Notes: generated by a model not told the origin, from the letters alone. A stretch of 64,000 nt of DNA from Megaustenia siamemsis (GCA_032433765.1 JAVIAB010000051.1:85575973-85639972), one strand, 5' to 3'. Shown: positions 42,065-53,550, counted from the stretch's first letter. Numbers and translations are program-made.

Positions 42065-44226
42065 CTTCTACCTTTTAGCTCCCAGTGGAGCATAGGTCTT
42101 CAACAAACACTTTCCAAGTCGTTCTGTTTTTTGCAATTCTTTTAAGATCATTCCATGTCTTCCCCATCATCTTCATCTCTGCTTCAATCTGTCTTCTCCA
42201 AGAATTCCTTGGTCTTCCTCTTTGTCTTTTCCCCTGGGGATTCCAAAAAAGGGCCTGTTGTGTAATACTCTCAGTTGGTTTCCGTAGTGTGTGTCCTATC
42301 CATCGCCATCGTCTTCGCTGTATTTCTTTATCCACTGGTATTTGACCGGTACATTTCCATAATTCCACGTTTGTGACTTTGTCCTGCCATTTCCATCCCT
42401 TTATTCTGCGCAAGCATCCATTAATGAAAGTCTGTACCTTCGTGATTGTCAATTTTGTTATTCTCCATGTTTCACAGCCATATAATAGAACCGACTTAAC
42501 ATTGGAGTTGAAAATTTGTATTTTTGTATTTAGCCTAATTTCTTTGGATTTCCATATGTTTCCCAGTGCAATGAAAGCTCCTCTTGCTTTTGATATCCTT
42601 ATTTTGGTATCGTTTTCTTTTCCTCCCTCTTTATCTATATTACTGCCCAGATATATATAAGATTGTACGTCTAGTAGAGGTATTTCTCCTAGTTTTATTT
42701 GGTTATTGCCAACTGCATTAATTCTCATAATGTTGGTCTTATCTCTATTAATCTTTAGTCCTAGCTGTTGTGATCTCTCATCTAATATACTCATTTTATC
42801 TTGCATCTGTTGGTGGCTGTGTGATAGGAGAGCTATGTCATCAGCAAAGTCTAAATCATCAAGTTGTTTGGTCAGTGACCACTGGATCCCATTTCTGTTG
42901 TTTTGAGTTATTTTCATAATCCAATCTATGGCCAGTAGAAAGAGAAATGGAGACAGAAGGCATCCTTGCCTTACTCCTGTTCTTATTTCAAATGCTTCTG
43001 TAAGCTGTCCTTCATGCACCACACTACATTTTGTTCCTTCATACATTGTTTTTATCAGGTTAATAAACTTTATGGGGATTCCATAATGACTCAGCAACTT
43101 CCAAAGCATTCTTCTGTCTAAACTATCAAATGCCTTTTCGTAATCTATGAATCCAATATAAAGTGGGGATTTTAGTTCTAAACTTTGTTCAACTATTATA
43201 CGTAGAGTAGTTATTTGATCAGCACATGATCTGTTCTTCCTAAAACCTGCTTGTTCATCTCTCAAGTGTTTCTCTATAGCCTCTTTTAGTCTCTCCAGAA
43301 TGATTCTGCCTAATATTTTTCCTGGCACTGATAGTAGCATAATTCCCCTATAATTTGTGCACTCCTGTAAACTTCCTTTCTTTGGTAGTTTGATCATATA
43401 ACCTTCTCTCCAGTCTTTAGGTATTTCTTCCCTCTCCCAAATTTTATCCAATAGATTATGTAACATCTTGGTAGAGGTGATAATATCTGCTTTGATGGCT
43501 TCCGAAGGAATTTCATCTGGTCCTGTGGCTTTACCATCTTTTAACAGTTTGATGGCTTTCATTATTTCTTCTTTGTTTGGTTTTCCGCAGTTAACGTGTA
43601 ATTCTTCTTCTGCTGGTAGTATATCTGGAGGATTATTTGAGCCAGGTCTGTTCAAAAGTTCTTCAAAGTGCTCCTTCCATCTCTCCATTTGTTCCTTTAT
43701 ATTACTAAGCAGATTTCCTTTCTTATCTTTGATAAAGGCGTTGATCTGTTTGTATTTTCCACCTAATTTCTTTGTGCTGTTGTACAGTTCTTTCATATTC
43801 CCTTTATTTGCTGCTTCTTCTGCCTCTTTAGCTAATTCATCTATATATTTCCTCTTATCCCTTTTAATGCATCTTCTCACTTCTTTGTTCACCTCTGTGT
43901 AAGCTTCCTGTGTCTTGGCTTTATTACTTCTTGTTTTGCTTTTATTTATGTCTGCTTTCTTGTTCTTTCTTTCTTTAATTTTATCCAGGGTCTCTGCTGT
44001 CATCCATGCCTTATTCTGGCGTTCTCTTTTCCCCAGTGTTTCTTCGCATGTCTCTTTCCATATATTTTTTACCTGTTTCCAATGATCTTCTATATTTATT
44101 GTATTTTCTAGTTGTTGGAGGACTTGGTATTTGTTTGATATTGTGACTGCGAATTTATCTTTAATTCCTTGTTCTTTAAGAAACCCTACATTGAAATACG
44201 TTCTGCCCTTATTCGTTGTAGTATAC
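42065..44226 (-). mobile_element. 5'-truncated RTE-type LINE insertion, recent
   Basis: A 2162-bp minus-strand insertion exactly bounded by the 245-bp direct repeats. It has a 10-bp 3'UTR after the stop (AAGGTAGAAG) and no long poly-A, in keeping with RTE elements. The endonuclease and 5' parts are missing. Relatives of the same subfamily: 60168-60522. Confidence 0.9.
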
Positions 44227-44243
44227 CAAAAAATTTTGCACAA
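42075..44243 (-). CDS. LINE reverse transcriptase frame, uninterrupted but 5'-truncated
   Basis: 722 codons. Residues 1-5 come from the flanking host repeat, so the ATG at 44243 is fortuitous. The LINE part starts within the linker behind the lost APE-type endonuclease. Visible RT blocks: GKATGPDEIPSEAI (about 237-250), NYRGIMLLS (about 297-305), EQAGFRKNRSCADQ (about 330-343), FIDYEKAFD with the first catalytic Asp (365-373), GVRQGCLLSPFLF (423-435), LDFADDIALL with the FADD box (464-473), then YLGSNI, LLYGCETWR, RRRWRWIGHTLRK and KRQRGRPRNSWRRQ. The protein resembles RTE/SR2-type endonuclease-RTs. There are no internal stops, consistent with the nearly identical flanking repeats and recent insertion. 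Without endonuclease it is unlikely to be autonomous. Confidence 0.9.
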   Translation of the reverse strand: MCKIFWYTTTNKGRTYFNVGFLKEQGIKDKFAVTISNKYQVLQQLENTINIEDHWKQVKNIWKETCEETLGKRERQNKAWMTAETLDKIKERKNKKADINKSKTRSNKAKTQEAYTEVNKEVRRCIKRDKRKYIDELAKEAEEAANKGNMKELYNSTKKLGGKYKQINAFIKDKKGNLLSNIKEQMERWKEHFEELLNRPGSNNPPDILPAEEELHVNCGKPNKEEIMKAIKLLKDGKATGPDEIPSEAIKADIITSTKMLHNLLDKIWEREEIPKDWREGYMIKLPKKGSLQECTNYRGIMLLSVPGKILGRIILERLKEAIEKHLRDEQAGFRKNRSCADQITTLRIIVEQSLELKSPLYIGFIDYEKAFDSLDRRMLWKLLSHYGIPIKFINLIKTMYEGTKCSVVHEGQLTEAFEIRTGVRQGCLLSPFLFLLAIDWIMKITQNNRNGIQWSLTKQLDDLDFADDIALLSHSHQQMQDKMSILDERSQQLGLKINRDKTNIMRINAVGNNQIKLGEIPLLDVQSYIYLGSNIDKEGGKENDTKIRISKARGAFIALGNIWKSKEIRLNTKIQIFNSNVKSVLLYGCETWRITKLTITKVQTFINGCLRRIKGWKWQDKVTNVELWKCTGQIPVDKEIQRRRWRWIGHTLRKPTESITQQALFWNPQGKRQRGRPRNSWRRQIEAEMKMMGKTWNDLKRIAKNRTTWKVFVEDLCSTGS

Positions 44244-44471
44244 AACATGGCCTTATTTCTTCGTGGATTCTTGTCGATTTACTTTGAATGTTAGACGCCG
44301 TAATTAAAAAGTTTTGAAATTATAATACAGAAGTGTTACAAGTACGTTGTATTCGTTAAAGGCAGACGTAAAGATAGATATATATCAAATATTGCATAGA
44401 TTCCACTGAAGCGCGAAGGGAGTTAGAGAACAATTATTATACATATTCTACAGAGGCGCGAAAGGGAGATT
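44227..44471. repeat. Right copy of the 245-bp direct repeat
   Basis: See the left copy at 41820-42064. Just beyond, 44472-44515 repeats its last 45 bp (ACAATTATTATACATATTC, then AGAGGCGCGAAGGGAGA). The pre-insertion site therefore already held this small tandem duplication. Confidence 0.9.
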
Positions 44472-44515
44472 GATAACAATTATTATACATATTCTACAGA
44501 GGCGCGAAGGGAGAA

Positions 44516-45214
44516 AACTGTTAGTGTGATACGTAAACCGAAGATTTAAAAATATGTCATCTCTTTACATGATTCGATGACACTAATTTGAATAGATTAA
44601 GTAAGATTGTGATTAAGATAACGTTAGGCATCATCTGTGATCAGCCTTCTCAAGAGAACACAATAAGGACTGGTGAAAGTCTGTCAAATATCGACAAACA
44701 AGATTGCAACGAGTAGATATAAGTTATCGAAGTGGAGGAAATAAGTGCTATTGAATAAGCCAGTTTCTGTAACCTGAAATCTATAAAACAAGAATAAAAC
44801 CTTCTCGTTGGCTGCCTTAACTGCGATGAGGTAGTTTTGATTAATCTCCGAAATGTACAATACTCTCACTAAGTAATCGTTACCATGAGAACGATTTAAT
44901 CAACACTGACTGACTGACTGACTGACTGACATTATCAAAGTTCACCATTTCGTTTCGCTTCTCTAGCTCCTCCCATTATCTCCACCATCAACATGATGTT
45001 TGTTGTTAGTTTCCAGAAAGTTCTGTGCCGCGAAGATCACTAGTGATACTTCCTGGATTATTTATAGCTCCTTCTGAAAGGTCATGTGAATGTTGAAAGT
45101 TCGCGCATAGCTTGAGCAGACTCAGGAGGAGCGAGAACCAAACATTGACGAGAGATAAGCGGAGATAATACAAATTAAGACAAAATAATGTATAAGACAA
45201 ATGAAAAGTGGAGT
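44516..45214. other. Intergenic, with an ACTG tetranucleotide tract
   Basis: (GACT)n at about 44906-44930. A minus frame at 44684-44869 contains VLYISEINQNYLIAVKAANE between a weak acceptor and a weak donor and is not called. Nothing else recognised. Confidence 0.4.
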
Positions 45215-45590
45215 ATTAAAGTAAATCTACAGAAAGAGATGTAGAAATGGGGTTTTACAGAAGAATGTTGAGAATACCATGGACAGGTAAGAAAAGTAAT
45301 GAAAACGTTTTGAAAGAGCCAAAGCAAAAAAGAGAGCTAATTTGCAATATTAGGAAAAAACAATGTTCATTTTTTGGCCATGTATTGAGAAGAGAACAAC
45401 TGGAATATATTGTAACAACTGAGAAAATTGAGGGACGAAGAGATAGAGGAAAGCAAAGAGAAAAATTACCAGACAGCTTAAGAGAATGGCTTGGCAGAAA
45501 GTCATCAACAGAAATGATAAATAAATGTCGAGGGAGAGACATGATCACCTACGCCAGCAGGCCCGGTACTTGATGATGATGTTGACAGAA
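45215..45590 (+). pseudogene. RTE/BovB-like LINE, C-terminal fragment
   Basis: An open frame of about 110 codons reads EMGFYRRMLRIPW, RKKQCSFFGHVLRREQLEY, DRGKQREKLPDSL and ends RDMITYASRPGT then TGA, directly followed by TGATGATGATG, the 3' tail of this LINE group. It matches the minus-strand fragment at 63428-64000. Catalytic domains are missing. Confidence 0.85.
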
Positions 45591-46134
45591 AGAGTTTAAC
45601 AATGAGAACATGTATTTTGATGTGACACATAAATAGGATGAGAGTAAGATAGAACAAGCTGTACTAATAGGACAGATGAGATAATGAGGGAGAGAAACTG
45701 TGAAAGCAAGATAGAACAACAGGGTGTACATGAGAGATGAACGAAGAATTTGTGTAAGCTCAATGGAAGAAGTAATAATAATGAATATGAACTACAAGAG
45801 ATAAGCATTTCAACCGAGAGAGTGATAAAAAGAAGGTGACAATTGAAAGAGAGGGAGGAAGAAATGTGGATGAGAAAGTTAATGTAACAAAGAAACTGAC
45901 GAGAATAGGACACAAGATCATCACAGTGAGACCAGAGGAAGAGAGTCAGGAAACGTTCAGAGACTCAGATGCTAATCAAGTGACTAGATCAAGTGCTTGC
46001 ACTTACCGGAATTTATATTGTCCTAGACCTAAGCTTAAAATCAGCATTTCTTTGTGGTTACATGTGTCTGTTTTAGGGAAGAAGTCTGCACAGACTAAAC
46101 AAAGTCTTTCTTATATGACGTCAGTCTACGTCAA
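45591..46134. other. Intergenic or intronic, no feature
   Basis: Purine-rich plus strand (AGAGAGA-like stretches). Frames on both strands here are compositional. No transposon recognised. Confidence 0.4.
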
Positions 46135-46375
46135 ACAGGCTGTGATCGTTACCCTATGCTATAGTCATTGAGAGCGCCTTTCGTGCAAGACACTGCTGCA
46201 ATAGCCAATTTTTTAGTTGGCTGCGTGGCAGTGTGCCAAGCGTTCGGCTTCTCGTGGCAAGGCGCAGTGCCACTGAGTACGGGTTCGATCCCACTTCGGA
46301 CCATATATTGTTCTTCGTTTTTTTCTATTGTTGTTTGTCTGTCAATTTTTCCGAGTGCTAACACATACTTCTTTG
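46135..46375 (+). mobile_element. SINE E, just upstream of a candidate exon
   Basis: CTATGCTATAGTCATTGAG, TTTTTTAGTTGGCTGCGTGG (box A-like), GAGTACGGGTTCGATCCCA (box B), then CATATATTGTTCTTCGTTTT and TTTTTCCGAGTGCTAACAC. It matches 58040-58295. Its pyrimidine-rich 3' end lies about 20 bp upstream of the acceptor AG at 46397-46398. Confidence 0.8.
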
Positions 46376-46398
46376 TTCTATTATTCCCTGGCTAACAG

Positions 46399-46657
46399 AA
46401 GCTAGGATCACCGTGTTCCCTGTAGTGGTGGAATATAGAAGACCCAGTATTGCAGTATTTCTGGGCTGGACTAGTAGTTTTTCCTACATAGCCTGTGATA
46501 AACGAACTCTAACTTTTCCAGTAAGAGCCGGGAATGTCAAGAAAGCCATTATGACCCGCTACATTAATGATTCAAAAGGCACCCTGCCCACTCCAACTCG
46601 TGGCATTCCGTCAACAACAACAACTACTTACTGCGAGGGCTACAGGAGATACACTGG
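46399..46657 (+). CDS. Good candidate internal exon of a host gene
   Basis: Acceptor TTCTATTATTCCCTGGCTAACAG, then 2 bases, 85 open codons and 2 bases before the donor CTGG/GTAAAT. The frame reads ARITVFPVVVEYRRPS, IAVFLGWTSSFSYIACDKR, TLTFPVRAGNVKKAIMTRY, GTLPTPTRGIPSTTTTT, YCEGYRRYTG, which has the balance of a real protein with a Thr-rich stretch. It ends in phase 2. The candidate exon at 53562 starts in the compatible phase. Function unknown. Confidence 0.55.
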
Positions 46658-46796
46658 GTAAATTTCTTTGTCTTATCCTCCACCAGCAGTATCATTTATT
46701 ATACTTTATGATATTTTTTCTTGGTTATTTTTCCTGACTTCTGGTTTACCTTCGATTTGCTTTTTCTTTATCGTCATTTTGTTCTCCTTTTGGCAG

Positions 46797-47399
<603 letters not shown>

Positions 47400-47735
47400 T
47401 ACATACATACAAAAGGGGACTGAGGCAGGTGAGTGTTTTAGCAGATAGGTAACATTGGTTGCCAAATGAGATTGCCTTGTTTATTGTTTCCTGCTCACGC
47501 AGATGTTCAGGTAAATGCTACCTGTGCAAGAGTCGCAATCTTTCATTTCCTATGAGGATTTGTAAAAAATGTAAGACTTTGGTCTGTGTTGTGTGAATCT
47601 TGAGATGCTTTCCTTCTTGTGATAGTTGAGTGGCAATGCAAACAACGAGGCGTATGTGAATCAGAGAAGCGCGAGGAGGAGTTCGTACATCACAAAGGGG
47701 AATTATTGCCTCGCCACGAAAAGCCAAACGCTCTG
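47400..47735. other. Intergenic, ending in a SINE E scrap
   Basis: Nothing recognised until 47713-47731, where CCACGAAAAGCCAAACGCT is the reverse complement of the SINE E head (AGCGTTTGGCTTTTCGTGG at 58142). The LINE starts right after it. Confidence 0.5.
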
Positions 47736-50370
47736 GACAATAGGATTAAATTAATAAAAATGACGGCAAAGCCATTTGACATAGCAATATTACAGACATA
47801 CGCACCTACTCAAGACTATACAGATGAACAAATAGAAGCATACTATGAAGATCTAAATACAGTTATGAAGCAAGTGAAATCTTCAGACATCTTGATTATA
47901 ATGGGTGACATGAACGCAAAATTAGGAAAAGGCAGATTTAAGACCATTATAGGAAATCATGGGTTAGGAAAAAGAAATGACAGAGGAGAAAGATTAATTC
48001 AATTTTGTGAAGAAAACAGGCTAATAATATGTAACACCTACTTTGAGCAAGAGAAAAGGAAATTATACACATGGAAAAGCCCTGGAGAAAGAAAGAAGAA
48101 TCAAATAGATTATATATTGATAAAAGACAGGTTCCGGAACAGCGTCAAGAAAGCCAAAACCTATCCAGGAGCAGATATTAATTCAGATCACAATCCTGTA
48201 ATGATTAAAATGAAAATCAAATTAAAGAAAAATAAACAAAATACTAATTATGCAACAGCGTTCGATACGACAGCTTTAAATCAGAAAGGTGTGAAAGAAA
48301 CTGATACTGTACAAGTAAAGAATACATATCAGAGGCTGCTAGAAGAAGGGATTGAGCAGTACAGAAGAGAAAATCCTGAAGAGAAAGTCACAACCAAATG
48401 GCAATGCATAAAAAAAAGCATACAAGAATCCTGCTTCACCTTACCCAAAAAGGAAAGTAACGAAAAACAAAAATGGATAACTGACAACATTTTAGAAAAA
48501 AATGGAAGAGAGAAGACAAGCGATAAACACTGCCAAATGCAAGGAAATTGATAATGAAATACGCAAAATGTGCAAAAAGGCACAAGAAGACTGGCTCAAC
48601 CAAAGATGTCTAGAAATCGAAACTATGGAAAGTAAACACAATTTAAGAGGAATGCACACAGAAATAAAAAGAATGACTAATAAACACAAAAAAGCAGCAG
48701 GAAACGGATGTATTGCAAACGAAGAGGGAAGAATGCTAACAGACAACAAAGATATAATCGAAAGATGGCAGGAATACGTAATAGATTTATTTCATGACAA
48801 AAGGGACAAAAACCAATCATAAAATGTACATCCAGCTATAAAATCCTGAAATCTGAAGTAGAAAAAGCTATAAAAACAATGAAAAAGGGAAAAGCAGCAG
48901 GACCAGACAATATACAGATAGAGATGATACAGGCACTAAAAGATTTTGGCATTGAAGTGATCACAGACATATGCAATGACATATACCGCACAGGATAATA
49001 CTAAATGAACTAAAAACATCAACTTTTATAGCATTGTCTAAAAACAAAATTGTCTAAAAAGGTGCAGTTGAAGGCAGCGATTTGAGAACAATAAGCCTAA
49101 TGAGCCAGGTAACCAAAATTTTACTAAAAGTTATACAAGGAAGGATTCAGAATAAAATTAATACTGAATTAGATGAGCAACAATTCGGATTCAAGAAAAA
49201 CAGTGGGACAAAAGAAGCCATATTCAGCATGAGGACATTGATTGAAAAGTACATAGAAGTAAACAAACCAATATATGCCTGCTTCATAGACTACACCAAA
49301 GCACATGATAGAATACATCATGAGCAACTTATAAACTGCCTAAAATATATAAATCGGGATGACACAGACATACGACTGATATGTAATTTGTATTGGGAGC
49401 AAACAGCAATAATAAAATATAACAAGGAGAACTCTACACCCATTGATATAAAAAGAGGAGTAAGACAAGGATTAATCCTATCACCAAGCTTGTTCAATTT
49501 ATACACTGATCAAATCTTTAAAAACATCTCAGAGATGCCAGGCCTTAACATTAATGGGAAGATACTCAATAACCTAAGATATGCTGATGATACTGTTCTA
49601 CTAGCAGAAAATCCTAAAGATCTACAACAATTACTTAATTTAATAAACATGACAAGCAAAAAATATGGACTAGAAATGAATATCAAAAAGACTAAAACTA
49701 TGATCATAAACAAAGAAAATTCTCAAGACCTACAATTAAATATCACAGTTGAGGGAATACATCTGGAGACTGTCCAGAGCTACAACTACCTTGGACATAC
49801 TATAACCAATGATGGAAAATGCAAAACTGAAATAAACAAAAGAATAGGTATGGTACAAAGTAATTTTAATGCCATGAAAAATATACTAACAACAAAACAA
49901 ATATCAGCAGGGCTGAAACTAAGAATGGCAAAATGTCTTCTCAATATTCTTGTATGGTGCAGAAACAAGGACATTAGACAAGAAAACAGAACAGAAAATT
50001 TAAGCCTTTGAAATGTGGATTTATAGAAGAATAGATAGAATTGGATGGAAACAAAAGATATCAAACGATGAAGTTTTAAAACAGCTGAAAATAAAAAGAG
50101 AACTACTAAATACAATCAAGACAAGACAAATGAAATTTGTGGGGCATGTCAAAAGACACAACAGCCTACTAAAAGTAATATTGGAAGGAAAAATACAAGG
50201 TAAAAGAGGCCGAGGCAGACGAAGACTAACATGGACGAGTAACATCAAAAGATGGACAAGTCAATCTATGTCAGCCTGCACCATCAAAGCAAGAAACAGA
50301 GTAGAATGGCGATCCATGGTAGCCAACCTTCATTGCGGAGAAGGCATAATATGATGATGATGATGATGAG
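47736..50370 (+). pseudogene. RTE/BovB-like LINE: partial endonuclease, RT and C-terminus
   Basis: Plus strand. Endonuclease half: DIAILQTYAPTQDY, IIMGDMNAKLGKG, QIDYILIKDRFR, NSDHNPVMIK, as in CFDP2-like/BovB endonucleases. It lacks the N-terminal half. A frameshift near 48500 follows an A-run. The frame then reads KAAGPDNIQIEM and, after further lesions near 48823-49080, the RT: EQQFGFKKNSGTKE, CFIDYTKAHDRI, GVRQGLILSPSLFNLY, LRYADDTVLL (catalytic YADD intact). A short break near 50011 is followed by EMWIYRRIDRIGW, RQMKFVGHVKR and KRGRGRRRLTW. It ends in ATGATGATGATGATGA. Several stops and frameshifts make it inactive. Confidence 0.9.
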
Positions 50371-50599
50371 GGAACACTGCCACTCTGTGCCACTGTGTTT
50401 GCCACTGGCGTCGTGCCACTGAATATGGGTTCGTTCCTGCTTTGGTCCAGATAATGTTTGTTTTTTTTTCTGTTGTTGATTATTTGTCATTTTTTCCGAG
50501 TGTTGTAAACATACCTCTTCCTCTGAATTGATTCACTGATTATCGCCTCGGAAGTTTCCCTTTATATTAATATTCATTTATTATTATTTGTCTCCTCTT
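50371..50599 (+). mobile_element. SINE E copy plus adjoining 5' scrap of the same family
   Basis: 50368-50383 (GGGAACACTGCCACTC) is reverse-oriented SINE E head. 50400-50535 is plus-oriented SINE E (GAATATGGGTTCGTTCCTGC, GTTGTTGATTATTTGTCA, TTGTAAACATACCTCTTCC). 50551-50599 (GGAAGTTTCCCTTTATATT and onward) matches the 5' start of the 57858 copy. The region is a small SINE E cluster. Confidence 0.7.
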
Positions 50600-51484
50600 T
50601 TTAATGGGTCGACTGCGAAGTGTCAGGATCGAATTGAACCCATATTATCTCTATAGGCAGGCCAGCTTTATCCTAACCATAGCCATCTATAGTTTTACTA
50701 ATGTTAATAAATGTCTGTGGTCACAGAAGCCACACACTGTAAGGAGAAACATTGATTGCACCATGAACCAATTCCTTTGGGTTTGTGGTGTTCGTGGTTG
50801 CTGAGATTGGAGTTAACTGACGAGCTGGATACAAAAGCCACTTGTCTAGGTCTGTGGTTATTTCAGTTTTAAATTTAGAAAAAAAAAAAAAGAAACAAAG
50901 TCTTTGCTACCAGAAATGTCAAGGACGCTCATCTATTGTATTTCTTGTGTATATTTTCGATCATGTTAATTTCCATAGTTTTAGTCTTATTATTTGTAAA
51001 GCTCAAGATGGCGCCCATGTGTGAACAGTGGTTTTCTATACAGCGTGTTGTTTCGAAATACGCCCGTTACAAGTAGTGGACTGCTTGGATTTAGTGTTAT
51101 GTTCATGCTGGTTGTGGTTAACTTCTGATAGGCTGGTGGGCGGTGAAATTCTCCTTGTTAAGTGAATATTTGTTCTTCTTTTAATCGGAATAGACATATC
51201 GGTGGTAGGTCATTGTTTTCACTGCTGCATCGACGAATGTTTAATTCCAATAACGGCTTTCCTGTCCAGTTCGTTCACTGCCTTGTGAGAAGACTCGGGA
51301 GAGTTCGATGGCTACGGGATTATTCCGAGACAGAAAATCCGGGGGGAAGGACCCTAAGGTCGGTAGTATATTATTGACCTTCTGGCATCTCTTGCAACTC
51401 AACTTTGGTTCCGAACGTAAGGACCTCGTTCTTCTTCGGAATGCTTCGAAGAGTAGCCGAGAGGGAGATTGTTTTTGACAAAGC
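50600..51484. other. Intergenic, no gene recognised
   Basis: An A-run lies at 50878-50892. Short frames (60-94 codons) show no motif or good splice context. Confidence 0.4.
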
Positions 51485-51497
51485 ACTATCTCTATAT

Positions 51498-51715
51498 ACG
51501 GACAAGGGGTAGGGTTCGATCCCAACCGACGGCTCCGGGTTCACCCAGCCTTAAATGGGTACCGGATTTTTTCTGGGAAAGTAAAGCAGCATGGGCGTAA
51601 TACCGACCACATTACCCCAAAAATCATGTGCTGAAGATCTGTAAAATATAGGGTCACTAACACCATATTTCCCTATACGCCACTTGGCGTGACGGGGGGT
51701 ACTTTACTTTTTTTT
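51498..51715 (+). mobile_element. SINE B, 5'-truncated, 13-bp TSD
   Basis: It starts inside the tRNA-like head (GGGTAGGGTTCGATCCCAA, box B), then CGGGTTCACCCAGCCTTAAA, GGAAAGTAAAGCAGCATGGG and CCCTATACGCCACTTGGCG, and ends GTACTTTACTTTTTTTT. ACTATCTCTATAT flanks it at 51485-51497 and 51716-51728. Confidence 0.92.
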
Positions 51716-51728
51716 ACTATCTCTATAT

Positions 51729-52160
51729 TATTGGCCAGGCATAGCAAGAAATTACCAAAGTTGTGTGCTCACTTCTATACGGATCAGAAATGTCGAACAC
51801 CTATGCAGGGCAGGAGAAAAGGTTAAACTGCTTTTATGTGCGTTTTCGTGGCAAGACAATGAACATTAAATGGCAGGACAAAGTAACAAACTCTAATGTC
51901 CTACAACGAGCCAAACTCCCATCCATAATGGATGGAACTCTTAGGATTCGGAGACTAAGATGGCCGGGTCATGTAAGAAAAGTGGTCAAAAATCGGATTC
52001 CTTAACAAATATTGTATGGTCAACTTAGAGACAGAAGGAGACCAAAGGGCAGACCACTAGTGAGATATAATTATATTTGCAGGGATTCTTTGGGTGTATT
52101 CTCTATCAGCGAAAGATACTGGGAAAATCTGGCTACTCGTAGCACATGGTGAACAAATAT
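51729..52160 (+). pseudogene. LINE C-terminal fragment of a third LINE type
   Basis: Plus frames: CSLLYGSEMSNTYAGQEKRL (normally LLYGSExW), IKWQDKVTNSNVLQRAKLPS, RIRRLRWPGHVRK, then GRPLVRYNYICRDSLG. This is the usual C-terminal architecture of non-LTR ORF2 proteins. It is distinct from the 42-kb and 47-kb families. No catalytic domain. It begins right at the SINE B TSD, so SINE B inserted at or near its edge. Confidence 0.75.
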
Positions 52161-52674
52161 CAAGAAAGCGACACAGTAACATTCGAGGCAGCGCTGATAT
52201 CAAATGTAGAAGAAACAAAGAAAAACAATCCAAACTTGGCATTCAACCATGAGAAAAGCTGTTCAATAAAACAGTATCCAGTTTAAGATACCACTATTTT
52301 ATCAAACTACGAACTTACAATTATTGCTTGCGACCAAATGTCTGTCAAGACGCCAAATGTCTATATTATATATACTATTAATATATACTATTTATATCCA
52401 ATCTCTGTTTTTTTTAGATTATTGAAAATTAGTTGTAGTTCTCCTGAACTTTCTGTCAGGTGCATACAATCGGCACTTCTTAGATTGATAATTACATGAA
52501 TATTTCCTTTGATGCTTAAACCTGACATTTCCTAGATGCCTTTAAAGATCTACTCTATTTATAAATAGAACAAACATGAAGAAAGAACGCAGTCATAACT
52601 CCTCTCTTCATATCAATGAGTGCAGAGTTCTCTTAATCTCACTTATCACATTTTCTTTACTTATTCTTAGTTCG
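52161..52674. other. Intergenic, no gene recognised
   Basis: AT-rich, including a TATATACTA-rich stretch near 52365-52400. No repeat family recognised. Confidence 0.4.
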
Positions 52675-52995
52675 TATAGCCGGAGCTACTGAGTTTAGTG
52701 CTGTGTGCACACAGTAAACTGTATTTTTCATCCGGATCGTGTTTCGATATTCCGATTGTTTGCGATGAATGATGATACCGTATGACGAAAGACAGTTCAG
52801 TTGCATTCGCTTTCTGTGCCGCTAGGCCATATGTCTTTTGGCGTGTGCTGTTGCTGCTATGATGGGGACTGTAGCTGCCTTTATTTTTTTCGATCCTTCA
52901 ATTAAATTAGATGTTAATTCGGATGATTCCACTGGCACGGGTGATTAAGTAATTATGCATATTAATTCGTTTGCAGGGACACCGGTGCCTTTGAC
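52675..52995 (+). repeat. FD dispersed repeat, 3' part (copy 4)
   Basis: GAGCTACTGAGTTTAGTGC, GATTGTTTGCGATGAATGAT, TGTCTTTTGGCGTGTGCTG and GATGATTCCACTGGCACGGG match copies 1, 2 and 5. This is the most diverged copy and is 5'-truncated. Confidence 0.8.
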
Positions 52996-53550
52996 TAACT
53001 AGAACTATAACTACAATTACTCATATAGCAAATTTGTACTCTATTGTACTCTATTGTACTCTATTGTACAACTTGCGTTGCAGTACCTCCCTCTTCAGCA
53101 TACATTAAATAGGGAAAGCTTCCATTGAGTTTATTTTTATTGTACATGACAGGAGATATGTAAAGCGCTGTTCTATGATCACACAGTTTCAGAGACATGC
53201 TAAAACGAGCTGGCACTATCAACGTTGAATCGACTGTTACTAGTTAAACAATAAAATTACTTGATTTCTTTCTGAAATAGATTTCAAAACAAGTTCGTAT
53301 TGCTCATTGCGAGGAGTAATCTATTTTTAAAAATATTTAAATTGTGAAGAGAACATTGATGAAACAAACATGCAATTAATTTAGGTTCAAATTTACTTTT
53401 ATTTTTAAACTAAAGCGTTTTAATTACTAAGGTTCACAAATTTAAAGATAATATTATTGTAAGAATTCACTGTCCAGCAATTTTTATTGTAAAATAATGT
53501 CATTCCGTATCAATATTTTTGTGTTTCTCCAGACTTGAATTATTTCCTTC
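52996..53550. other. Intergenic or intronic, no gene recognised
   Basis: A short 11-bp triplication (CTATTGTACTC) lies at 53040-53070. The rest is AT-rich. Confidence 0.4.

Noticed and set aside
42085..43902. Several plus-strand frames of 66-144 codons
   Set aside because: Antisense shadows of the LINE reverse transcriptase.
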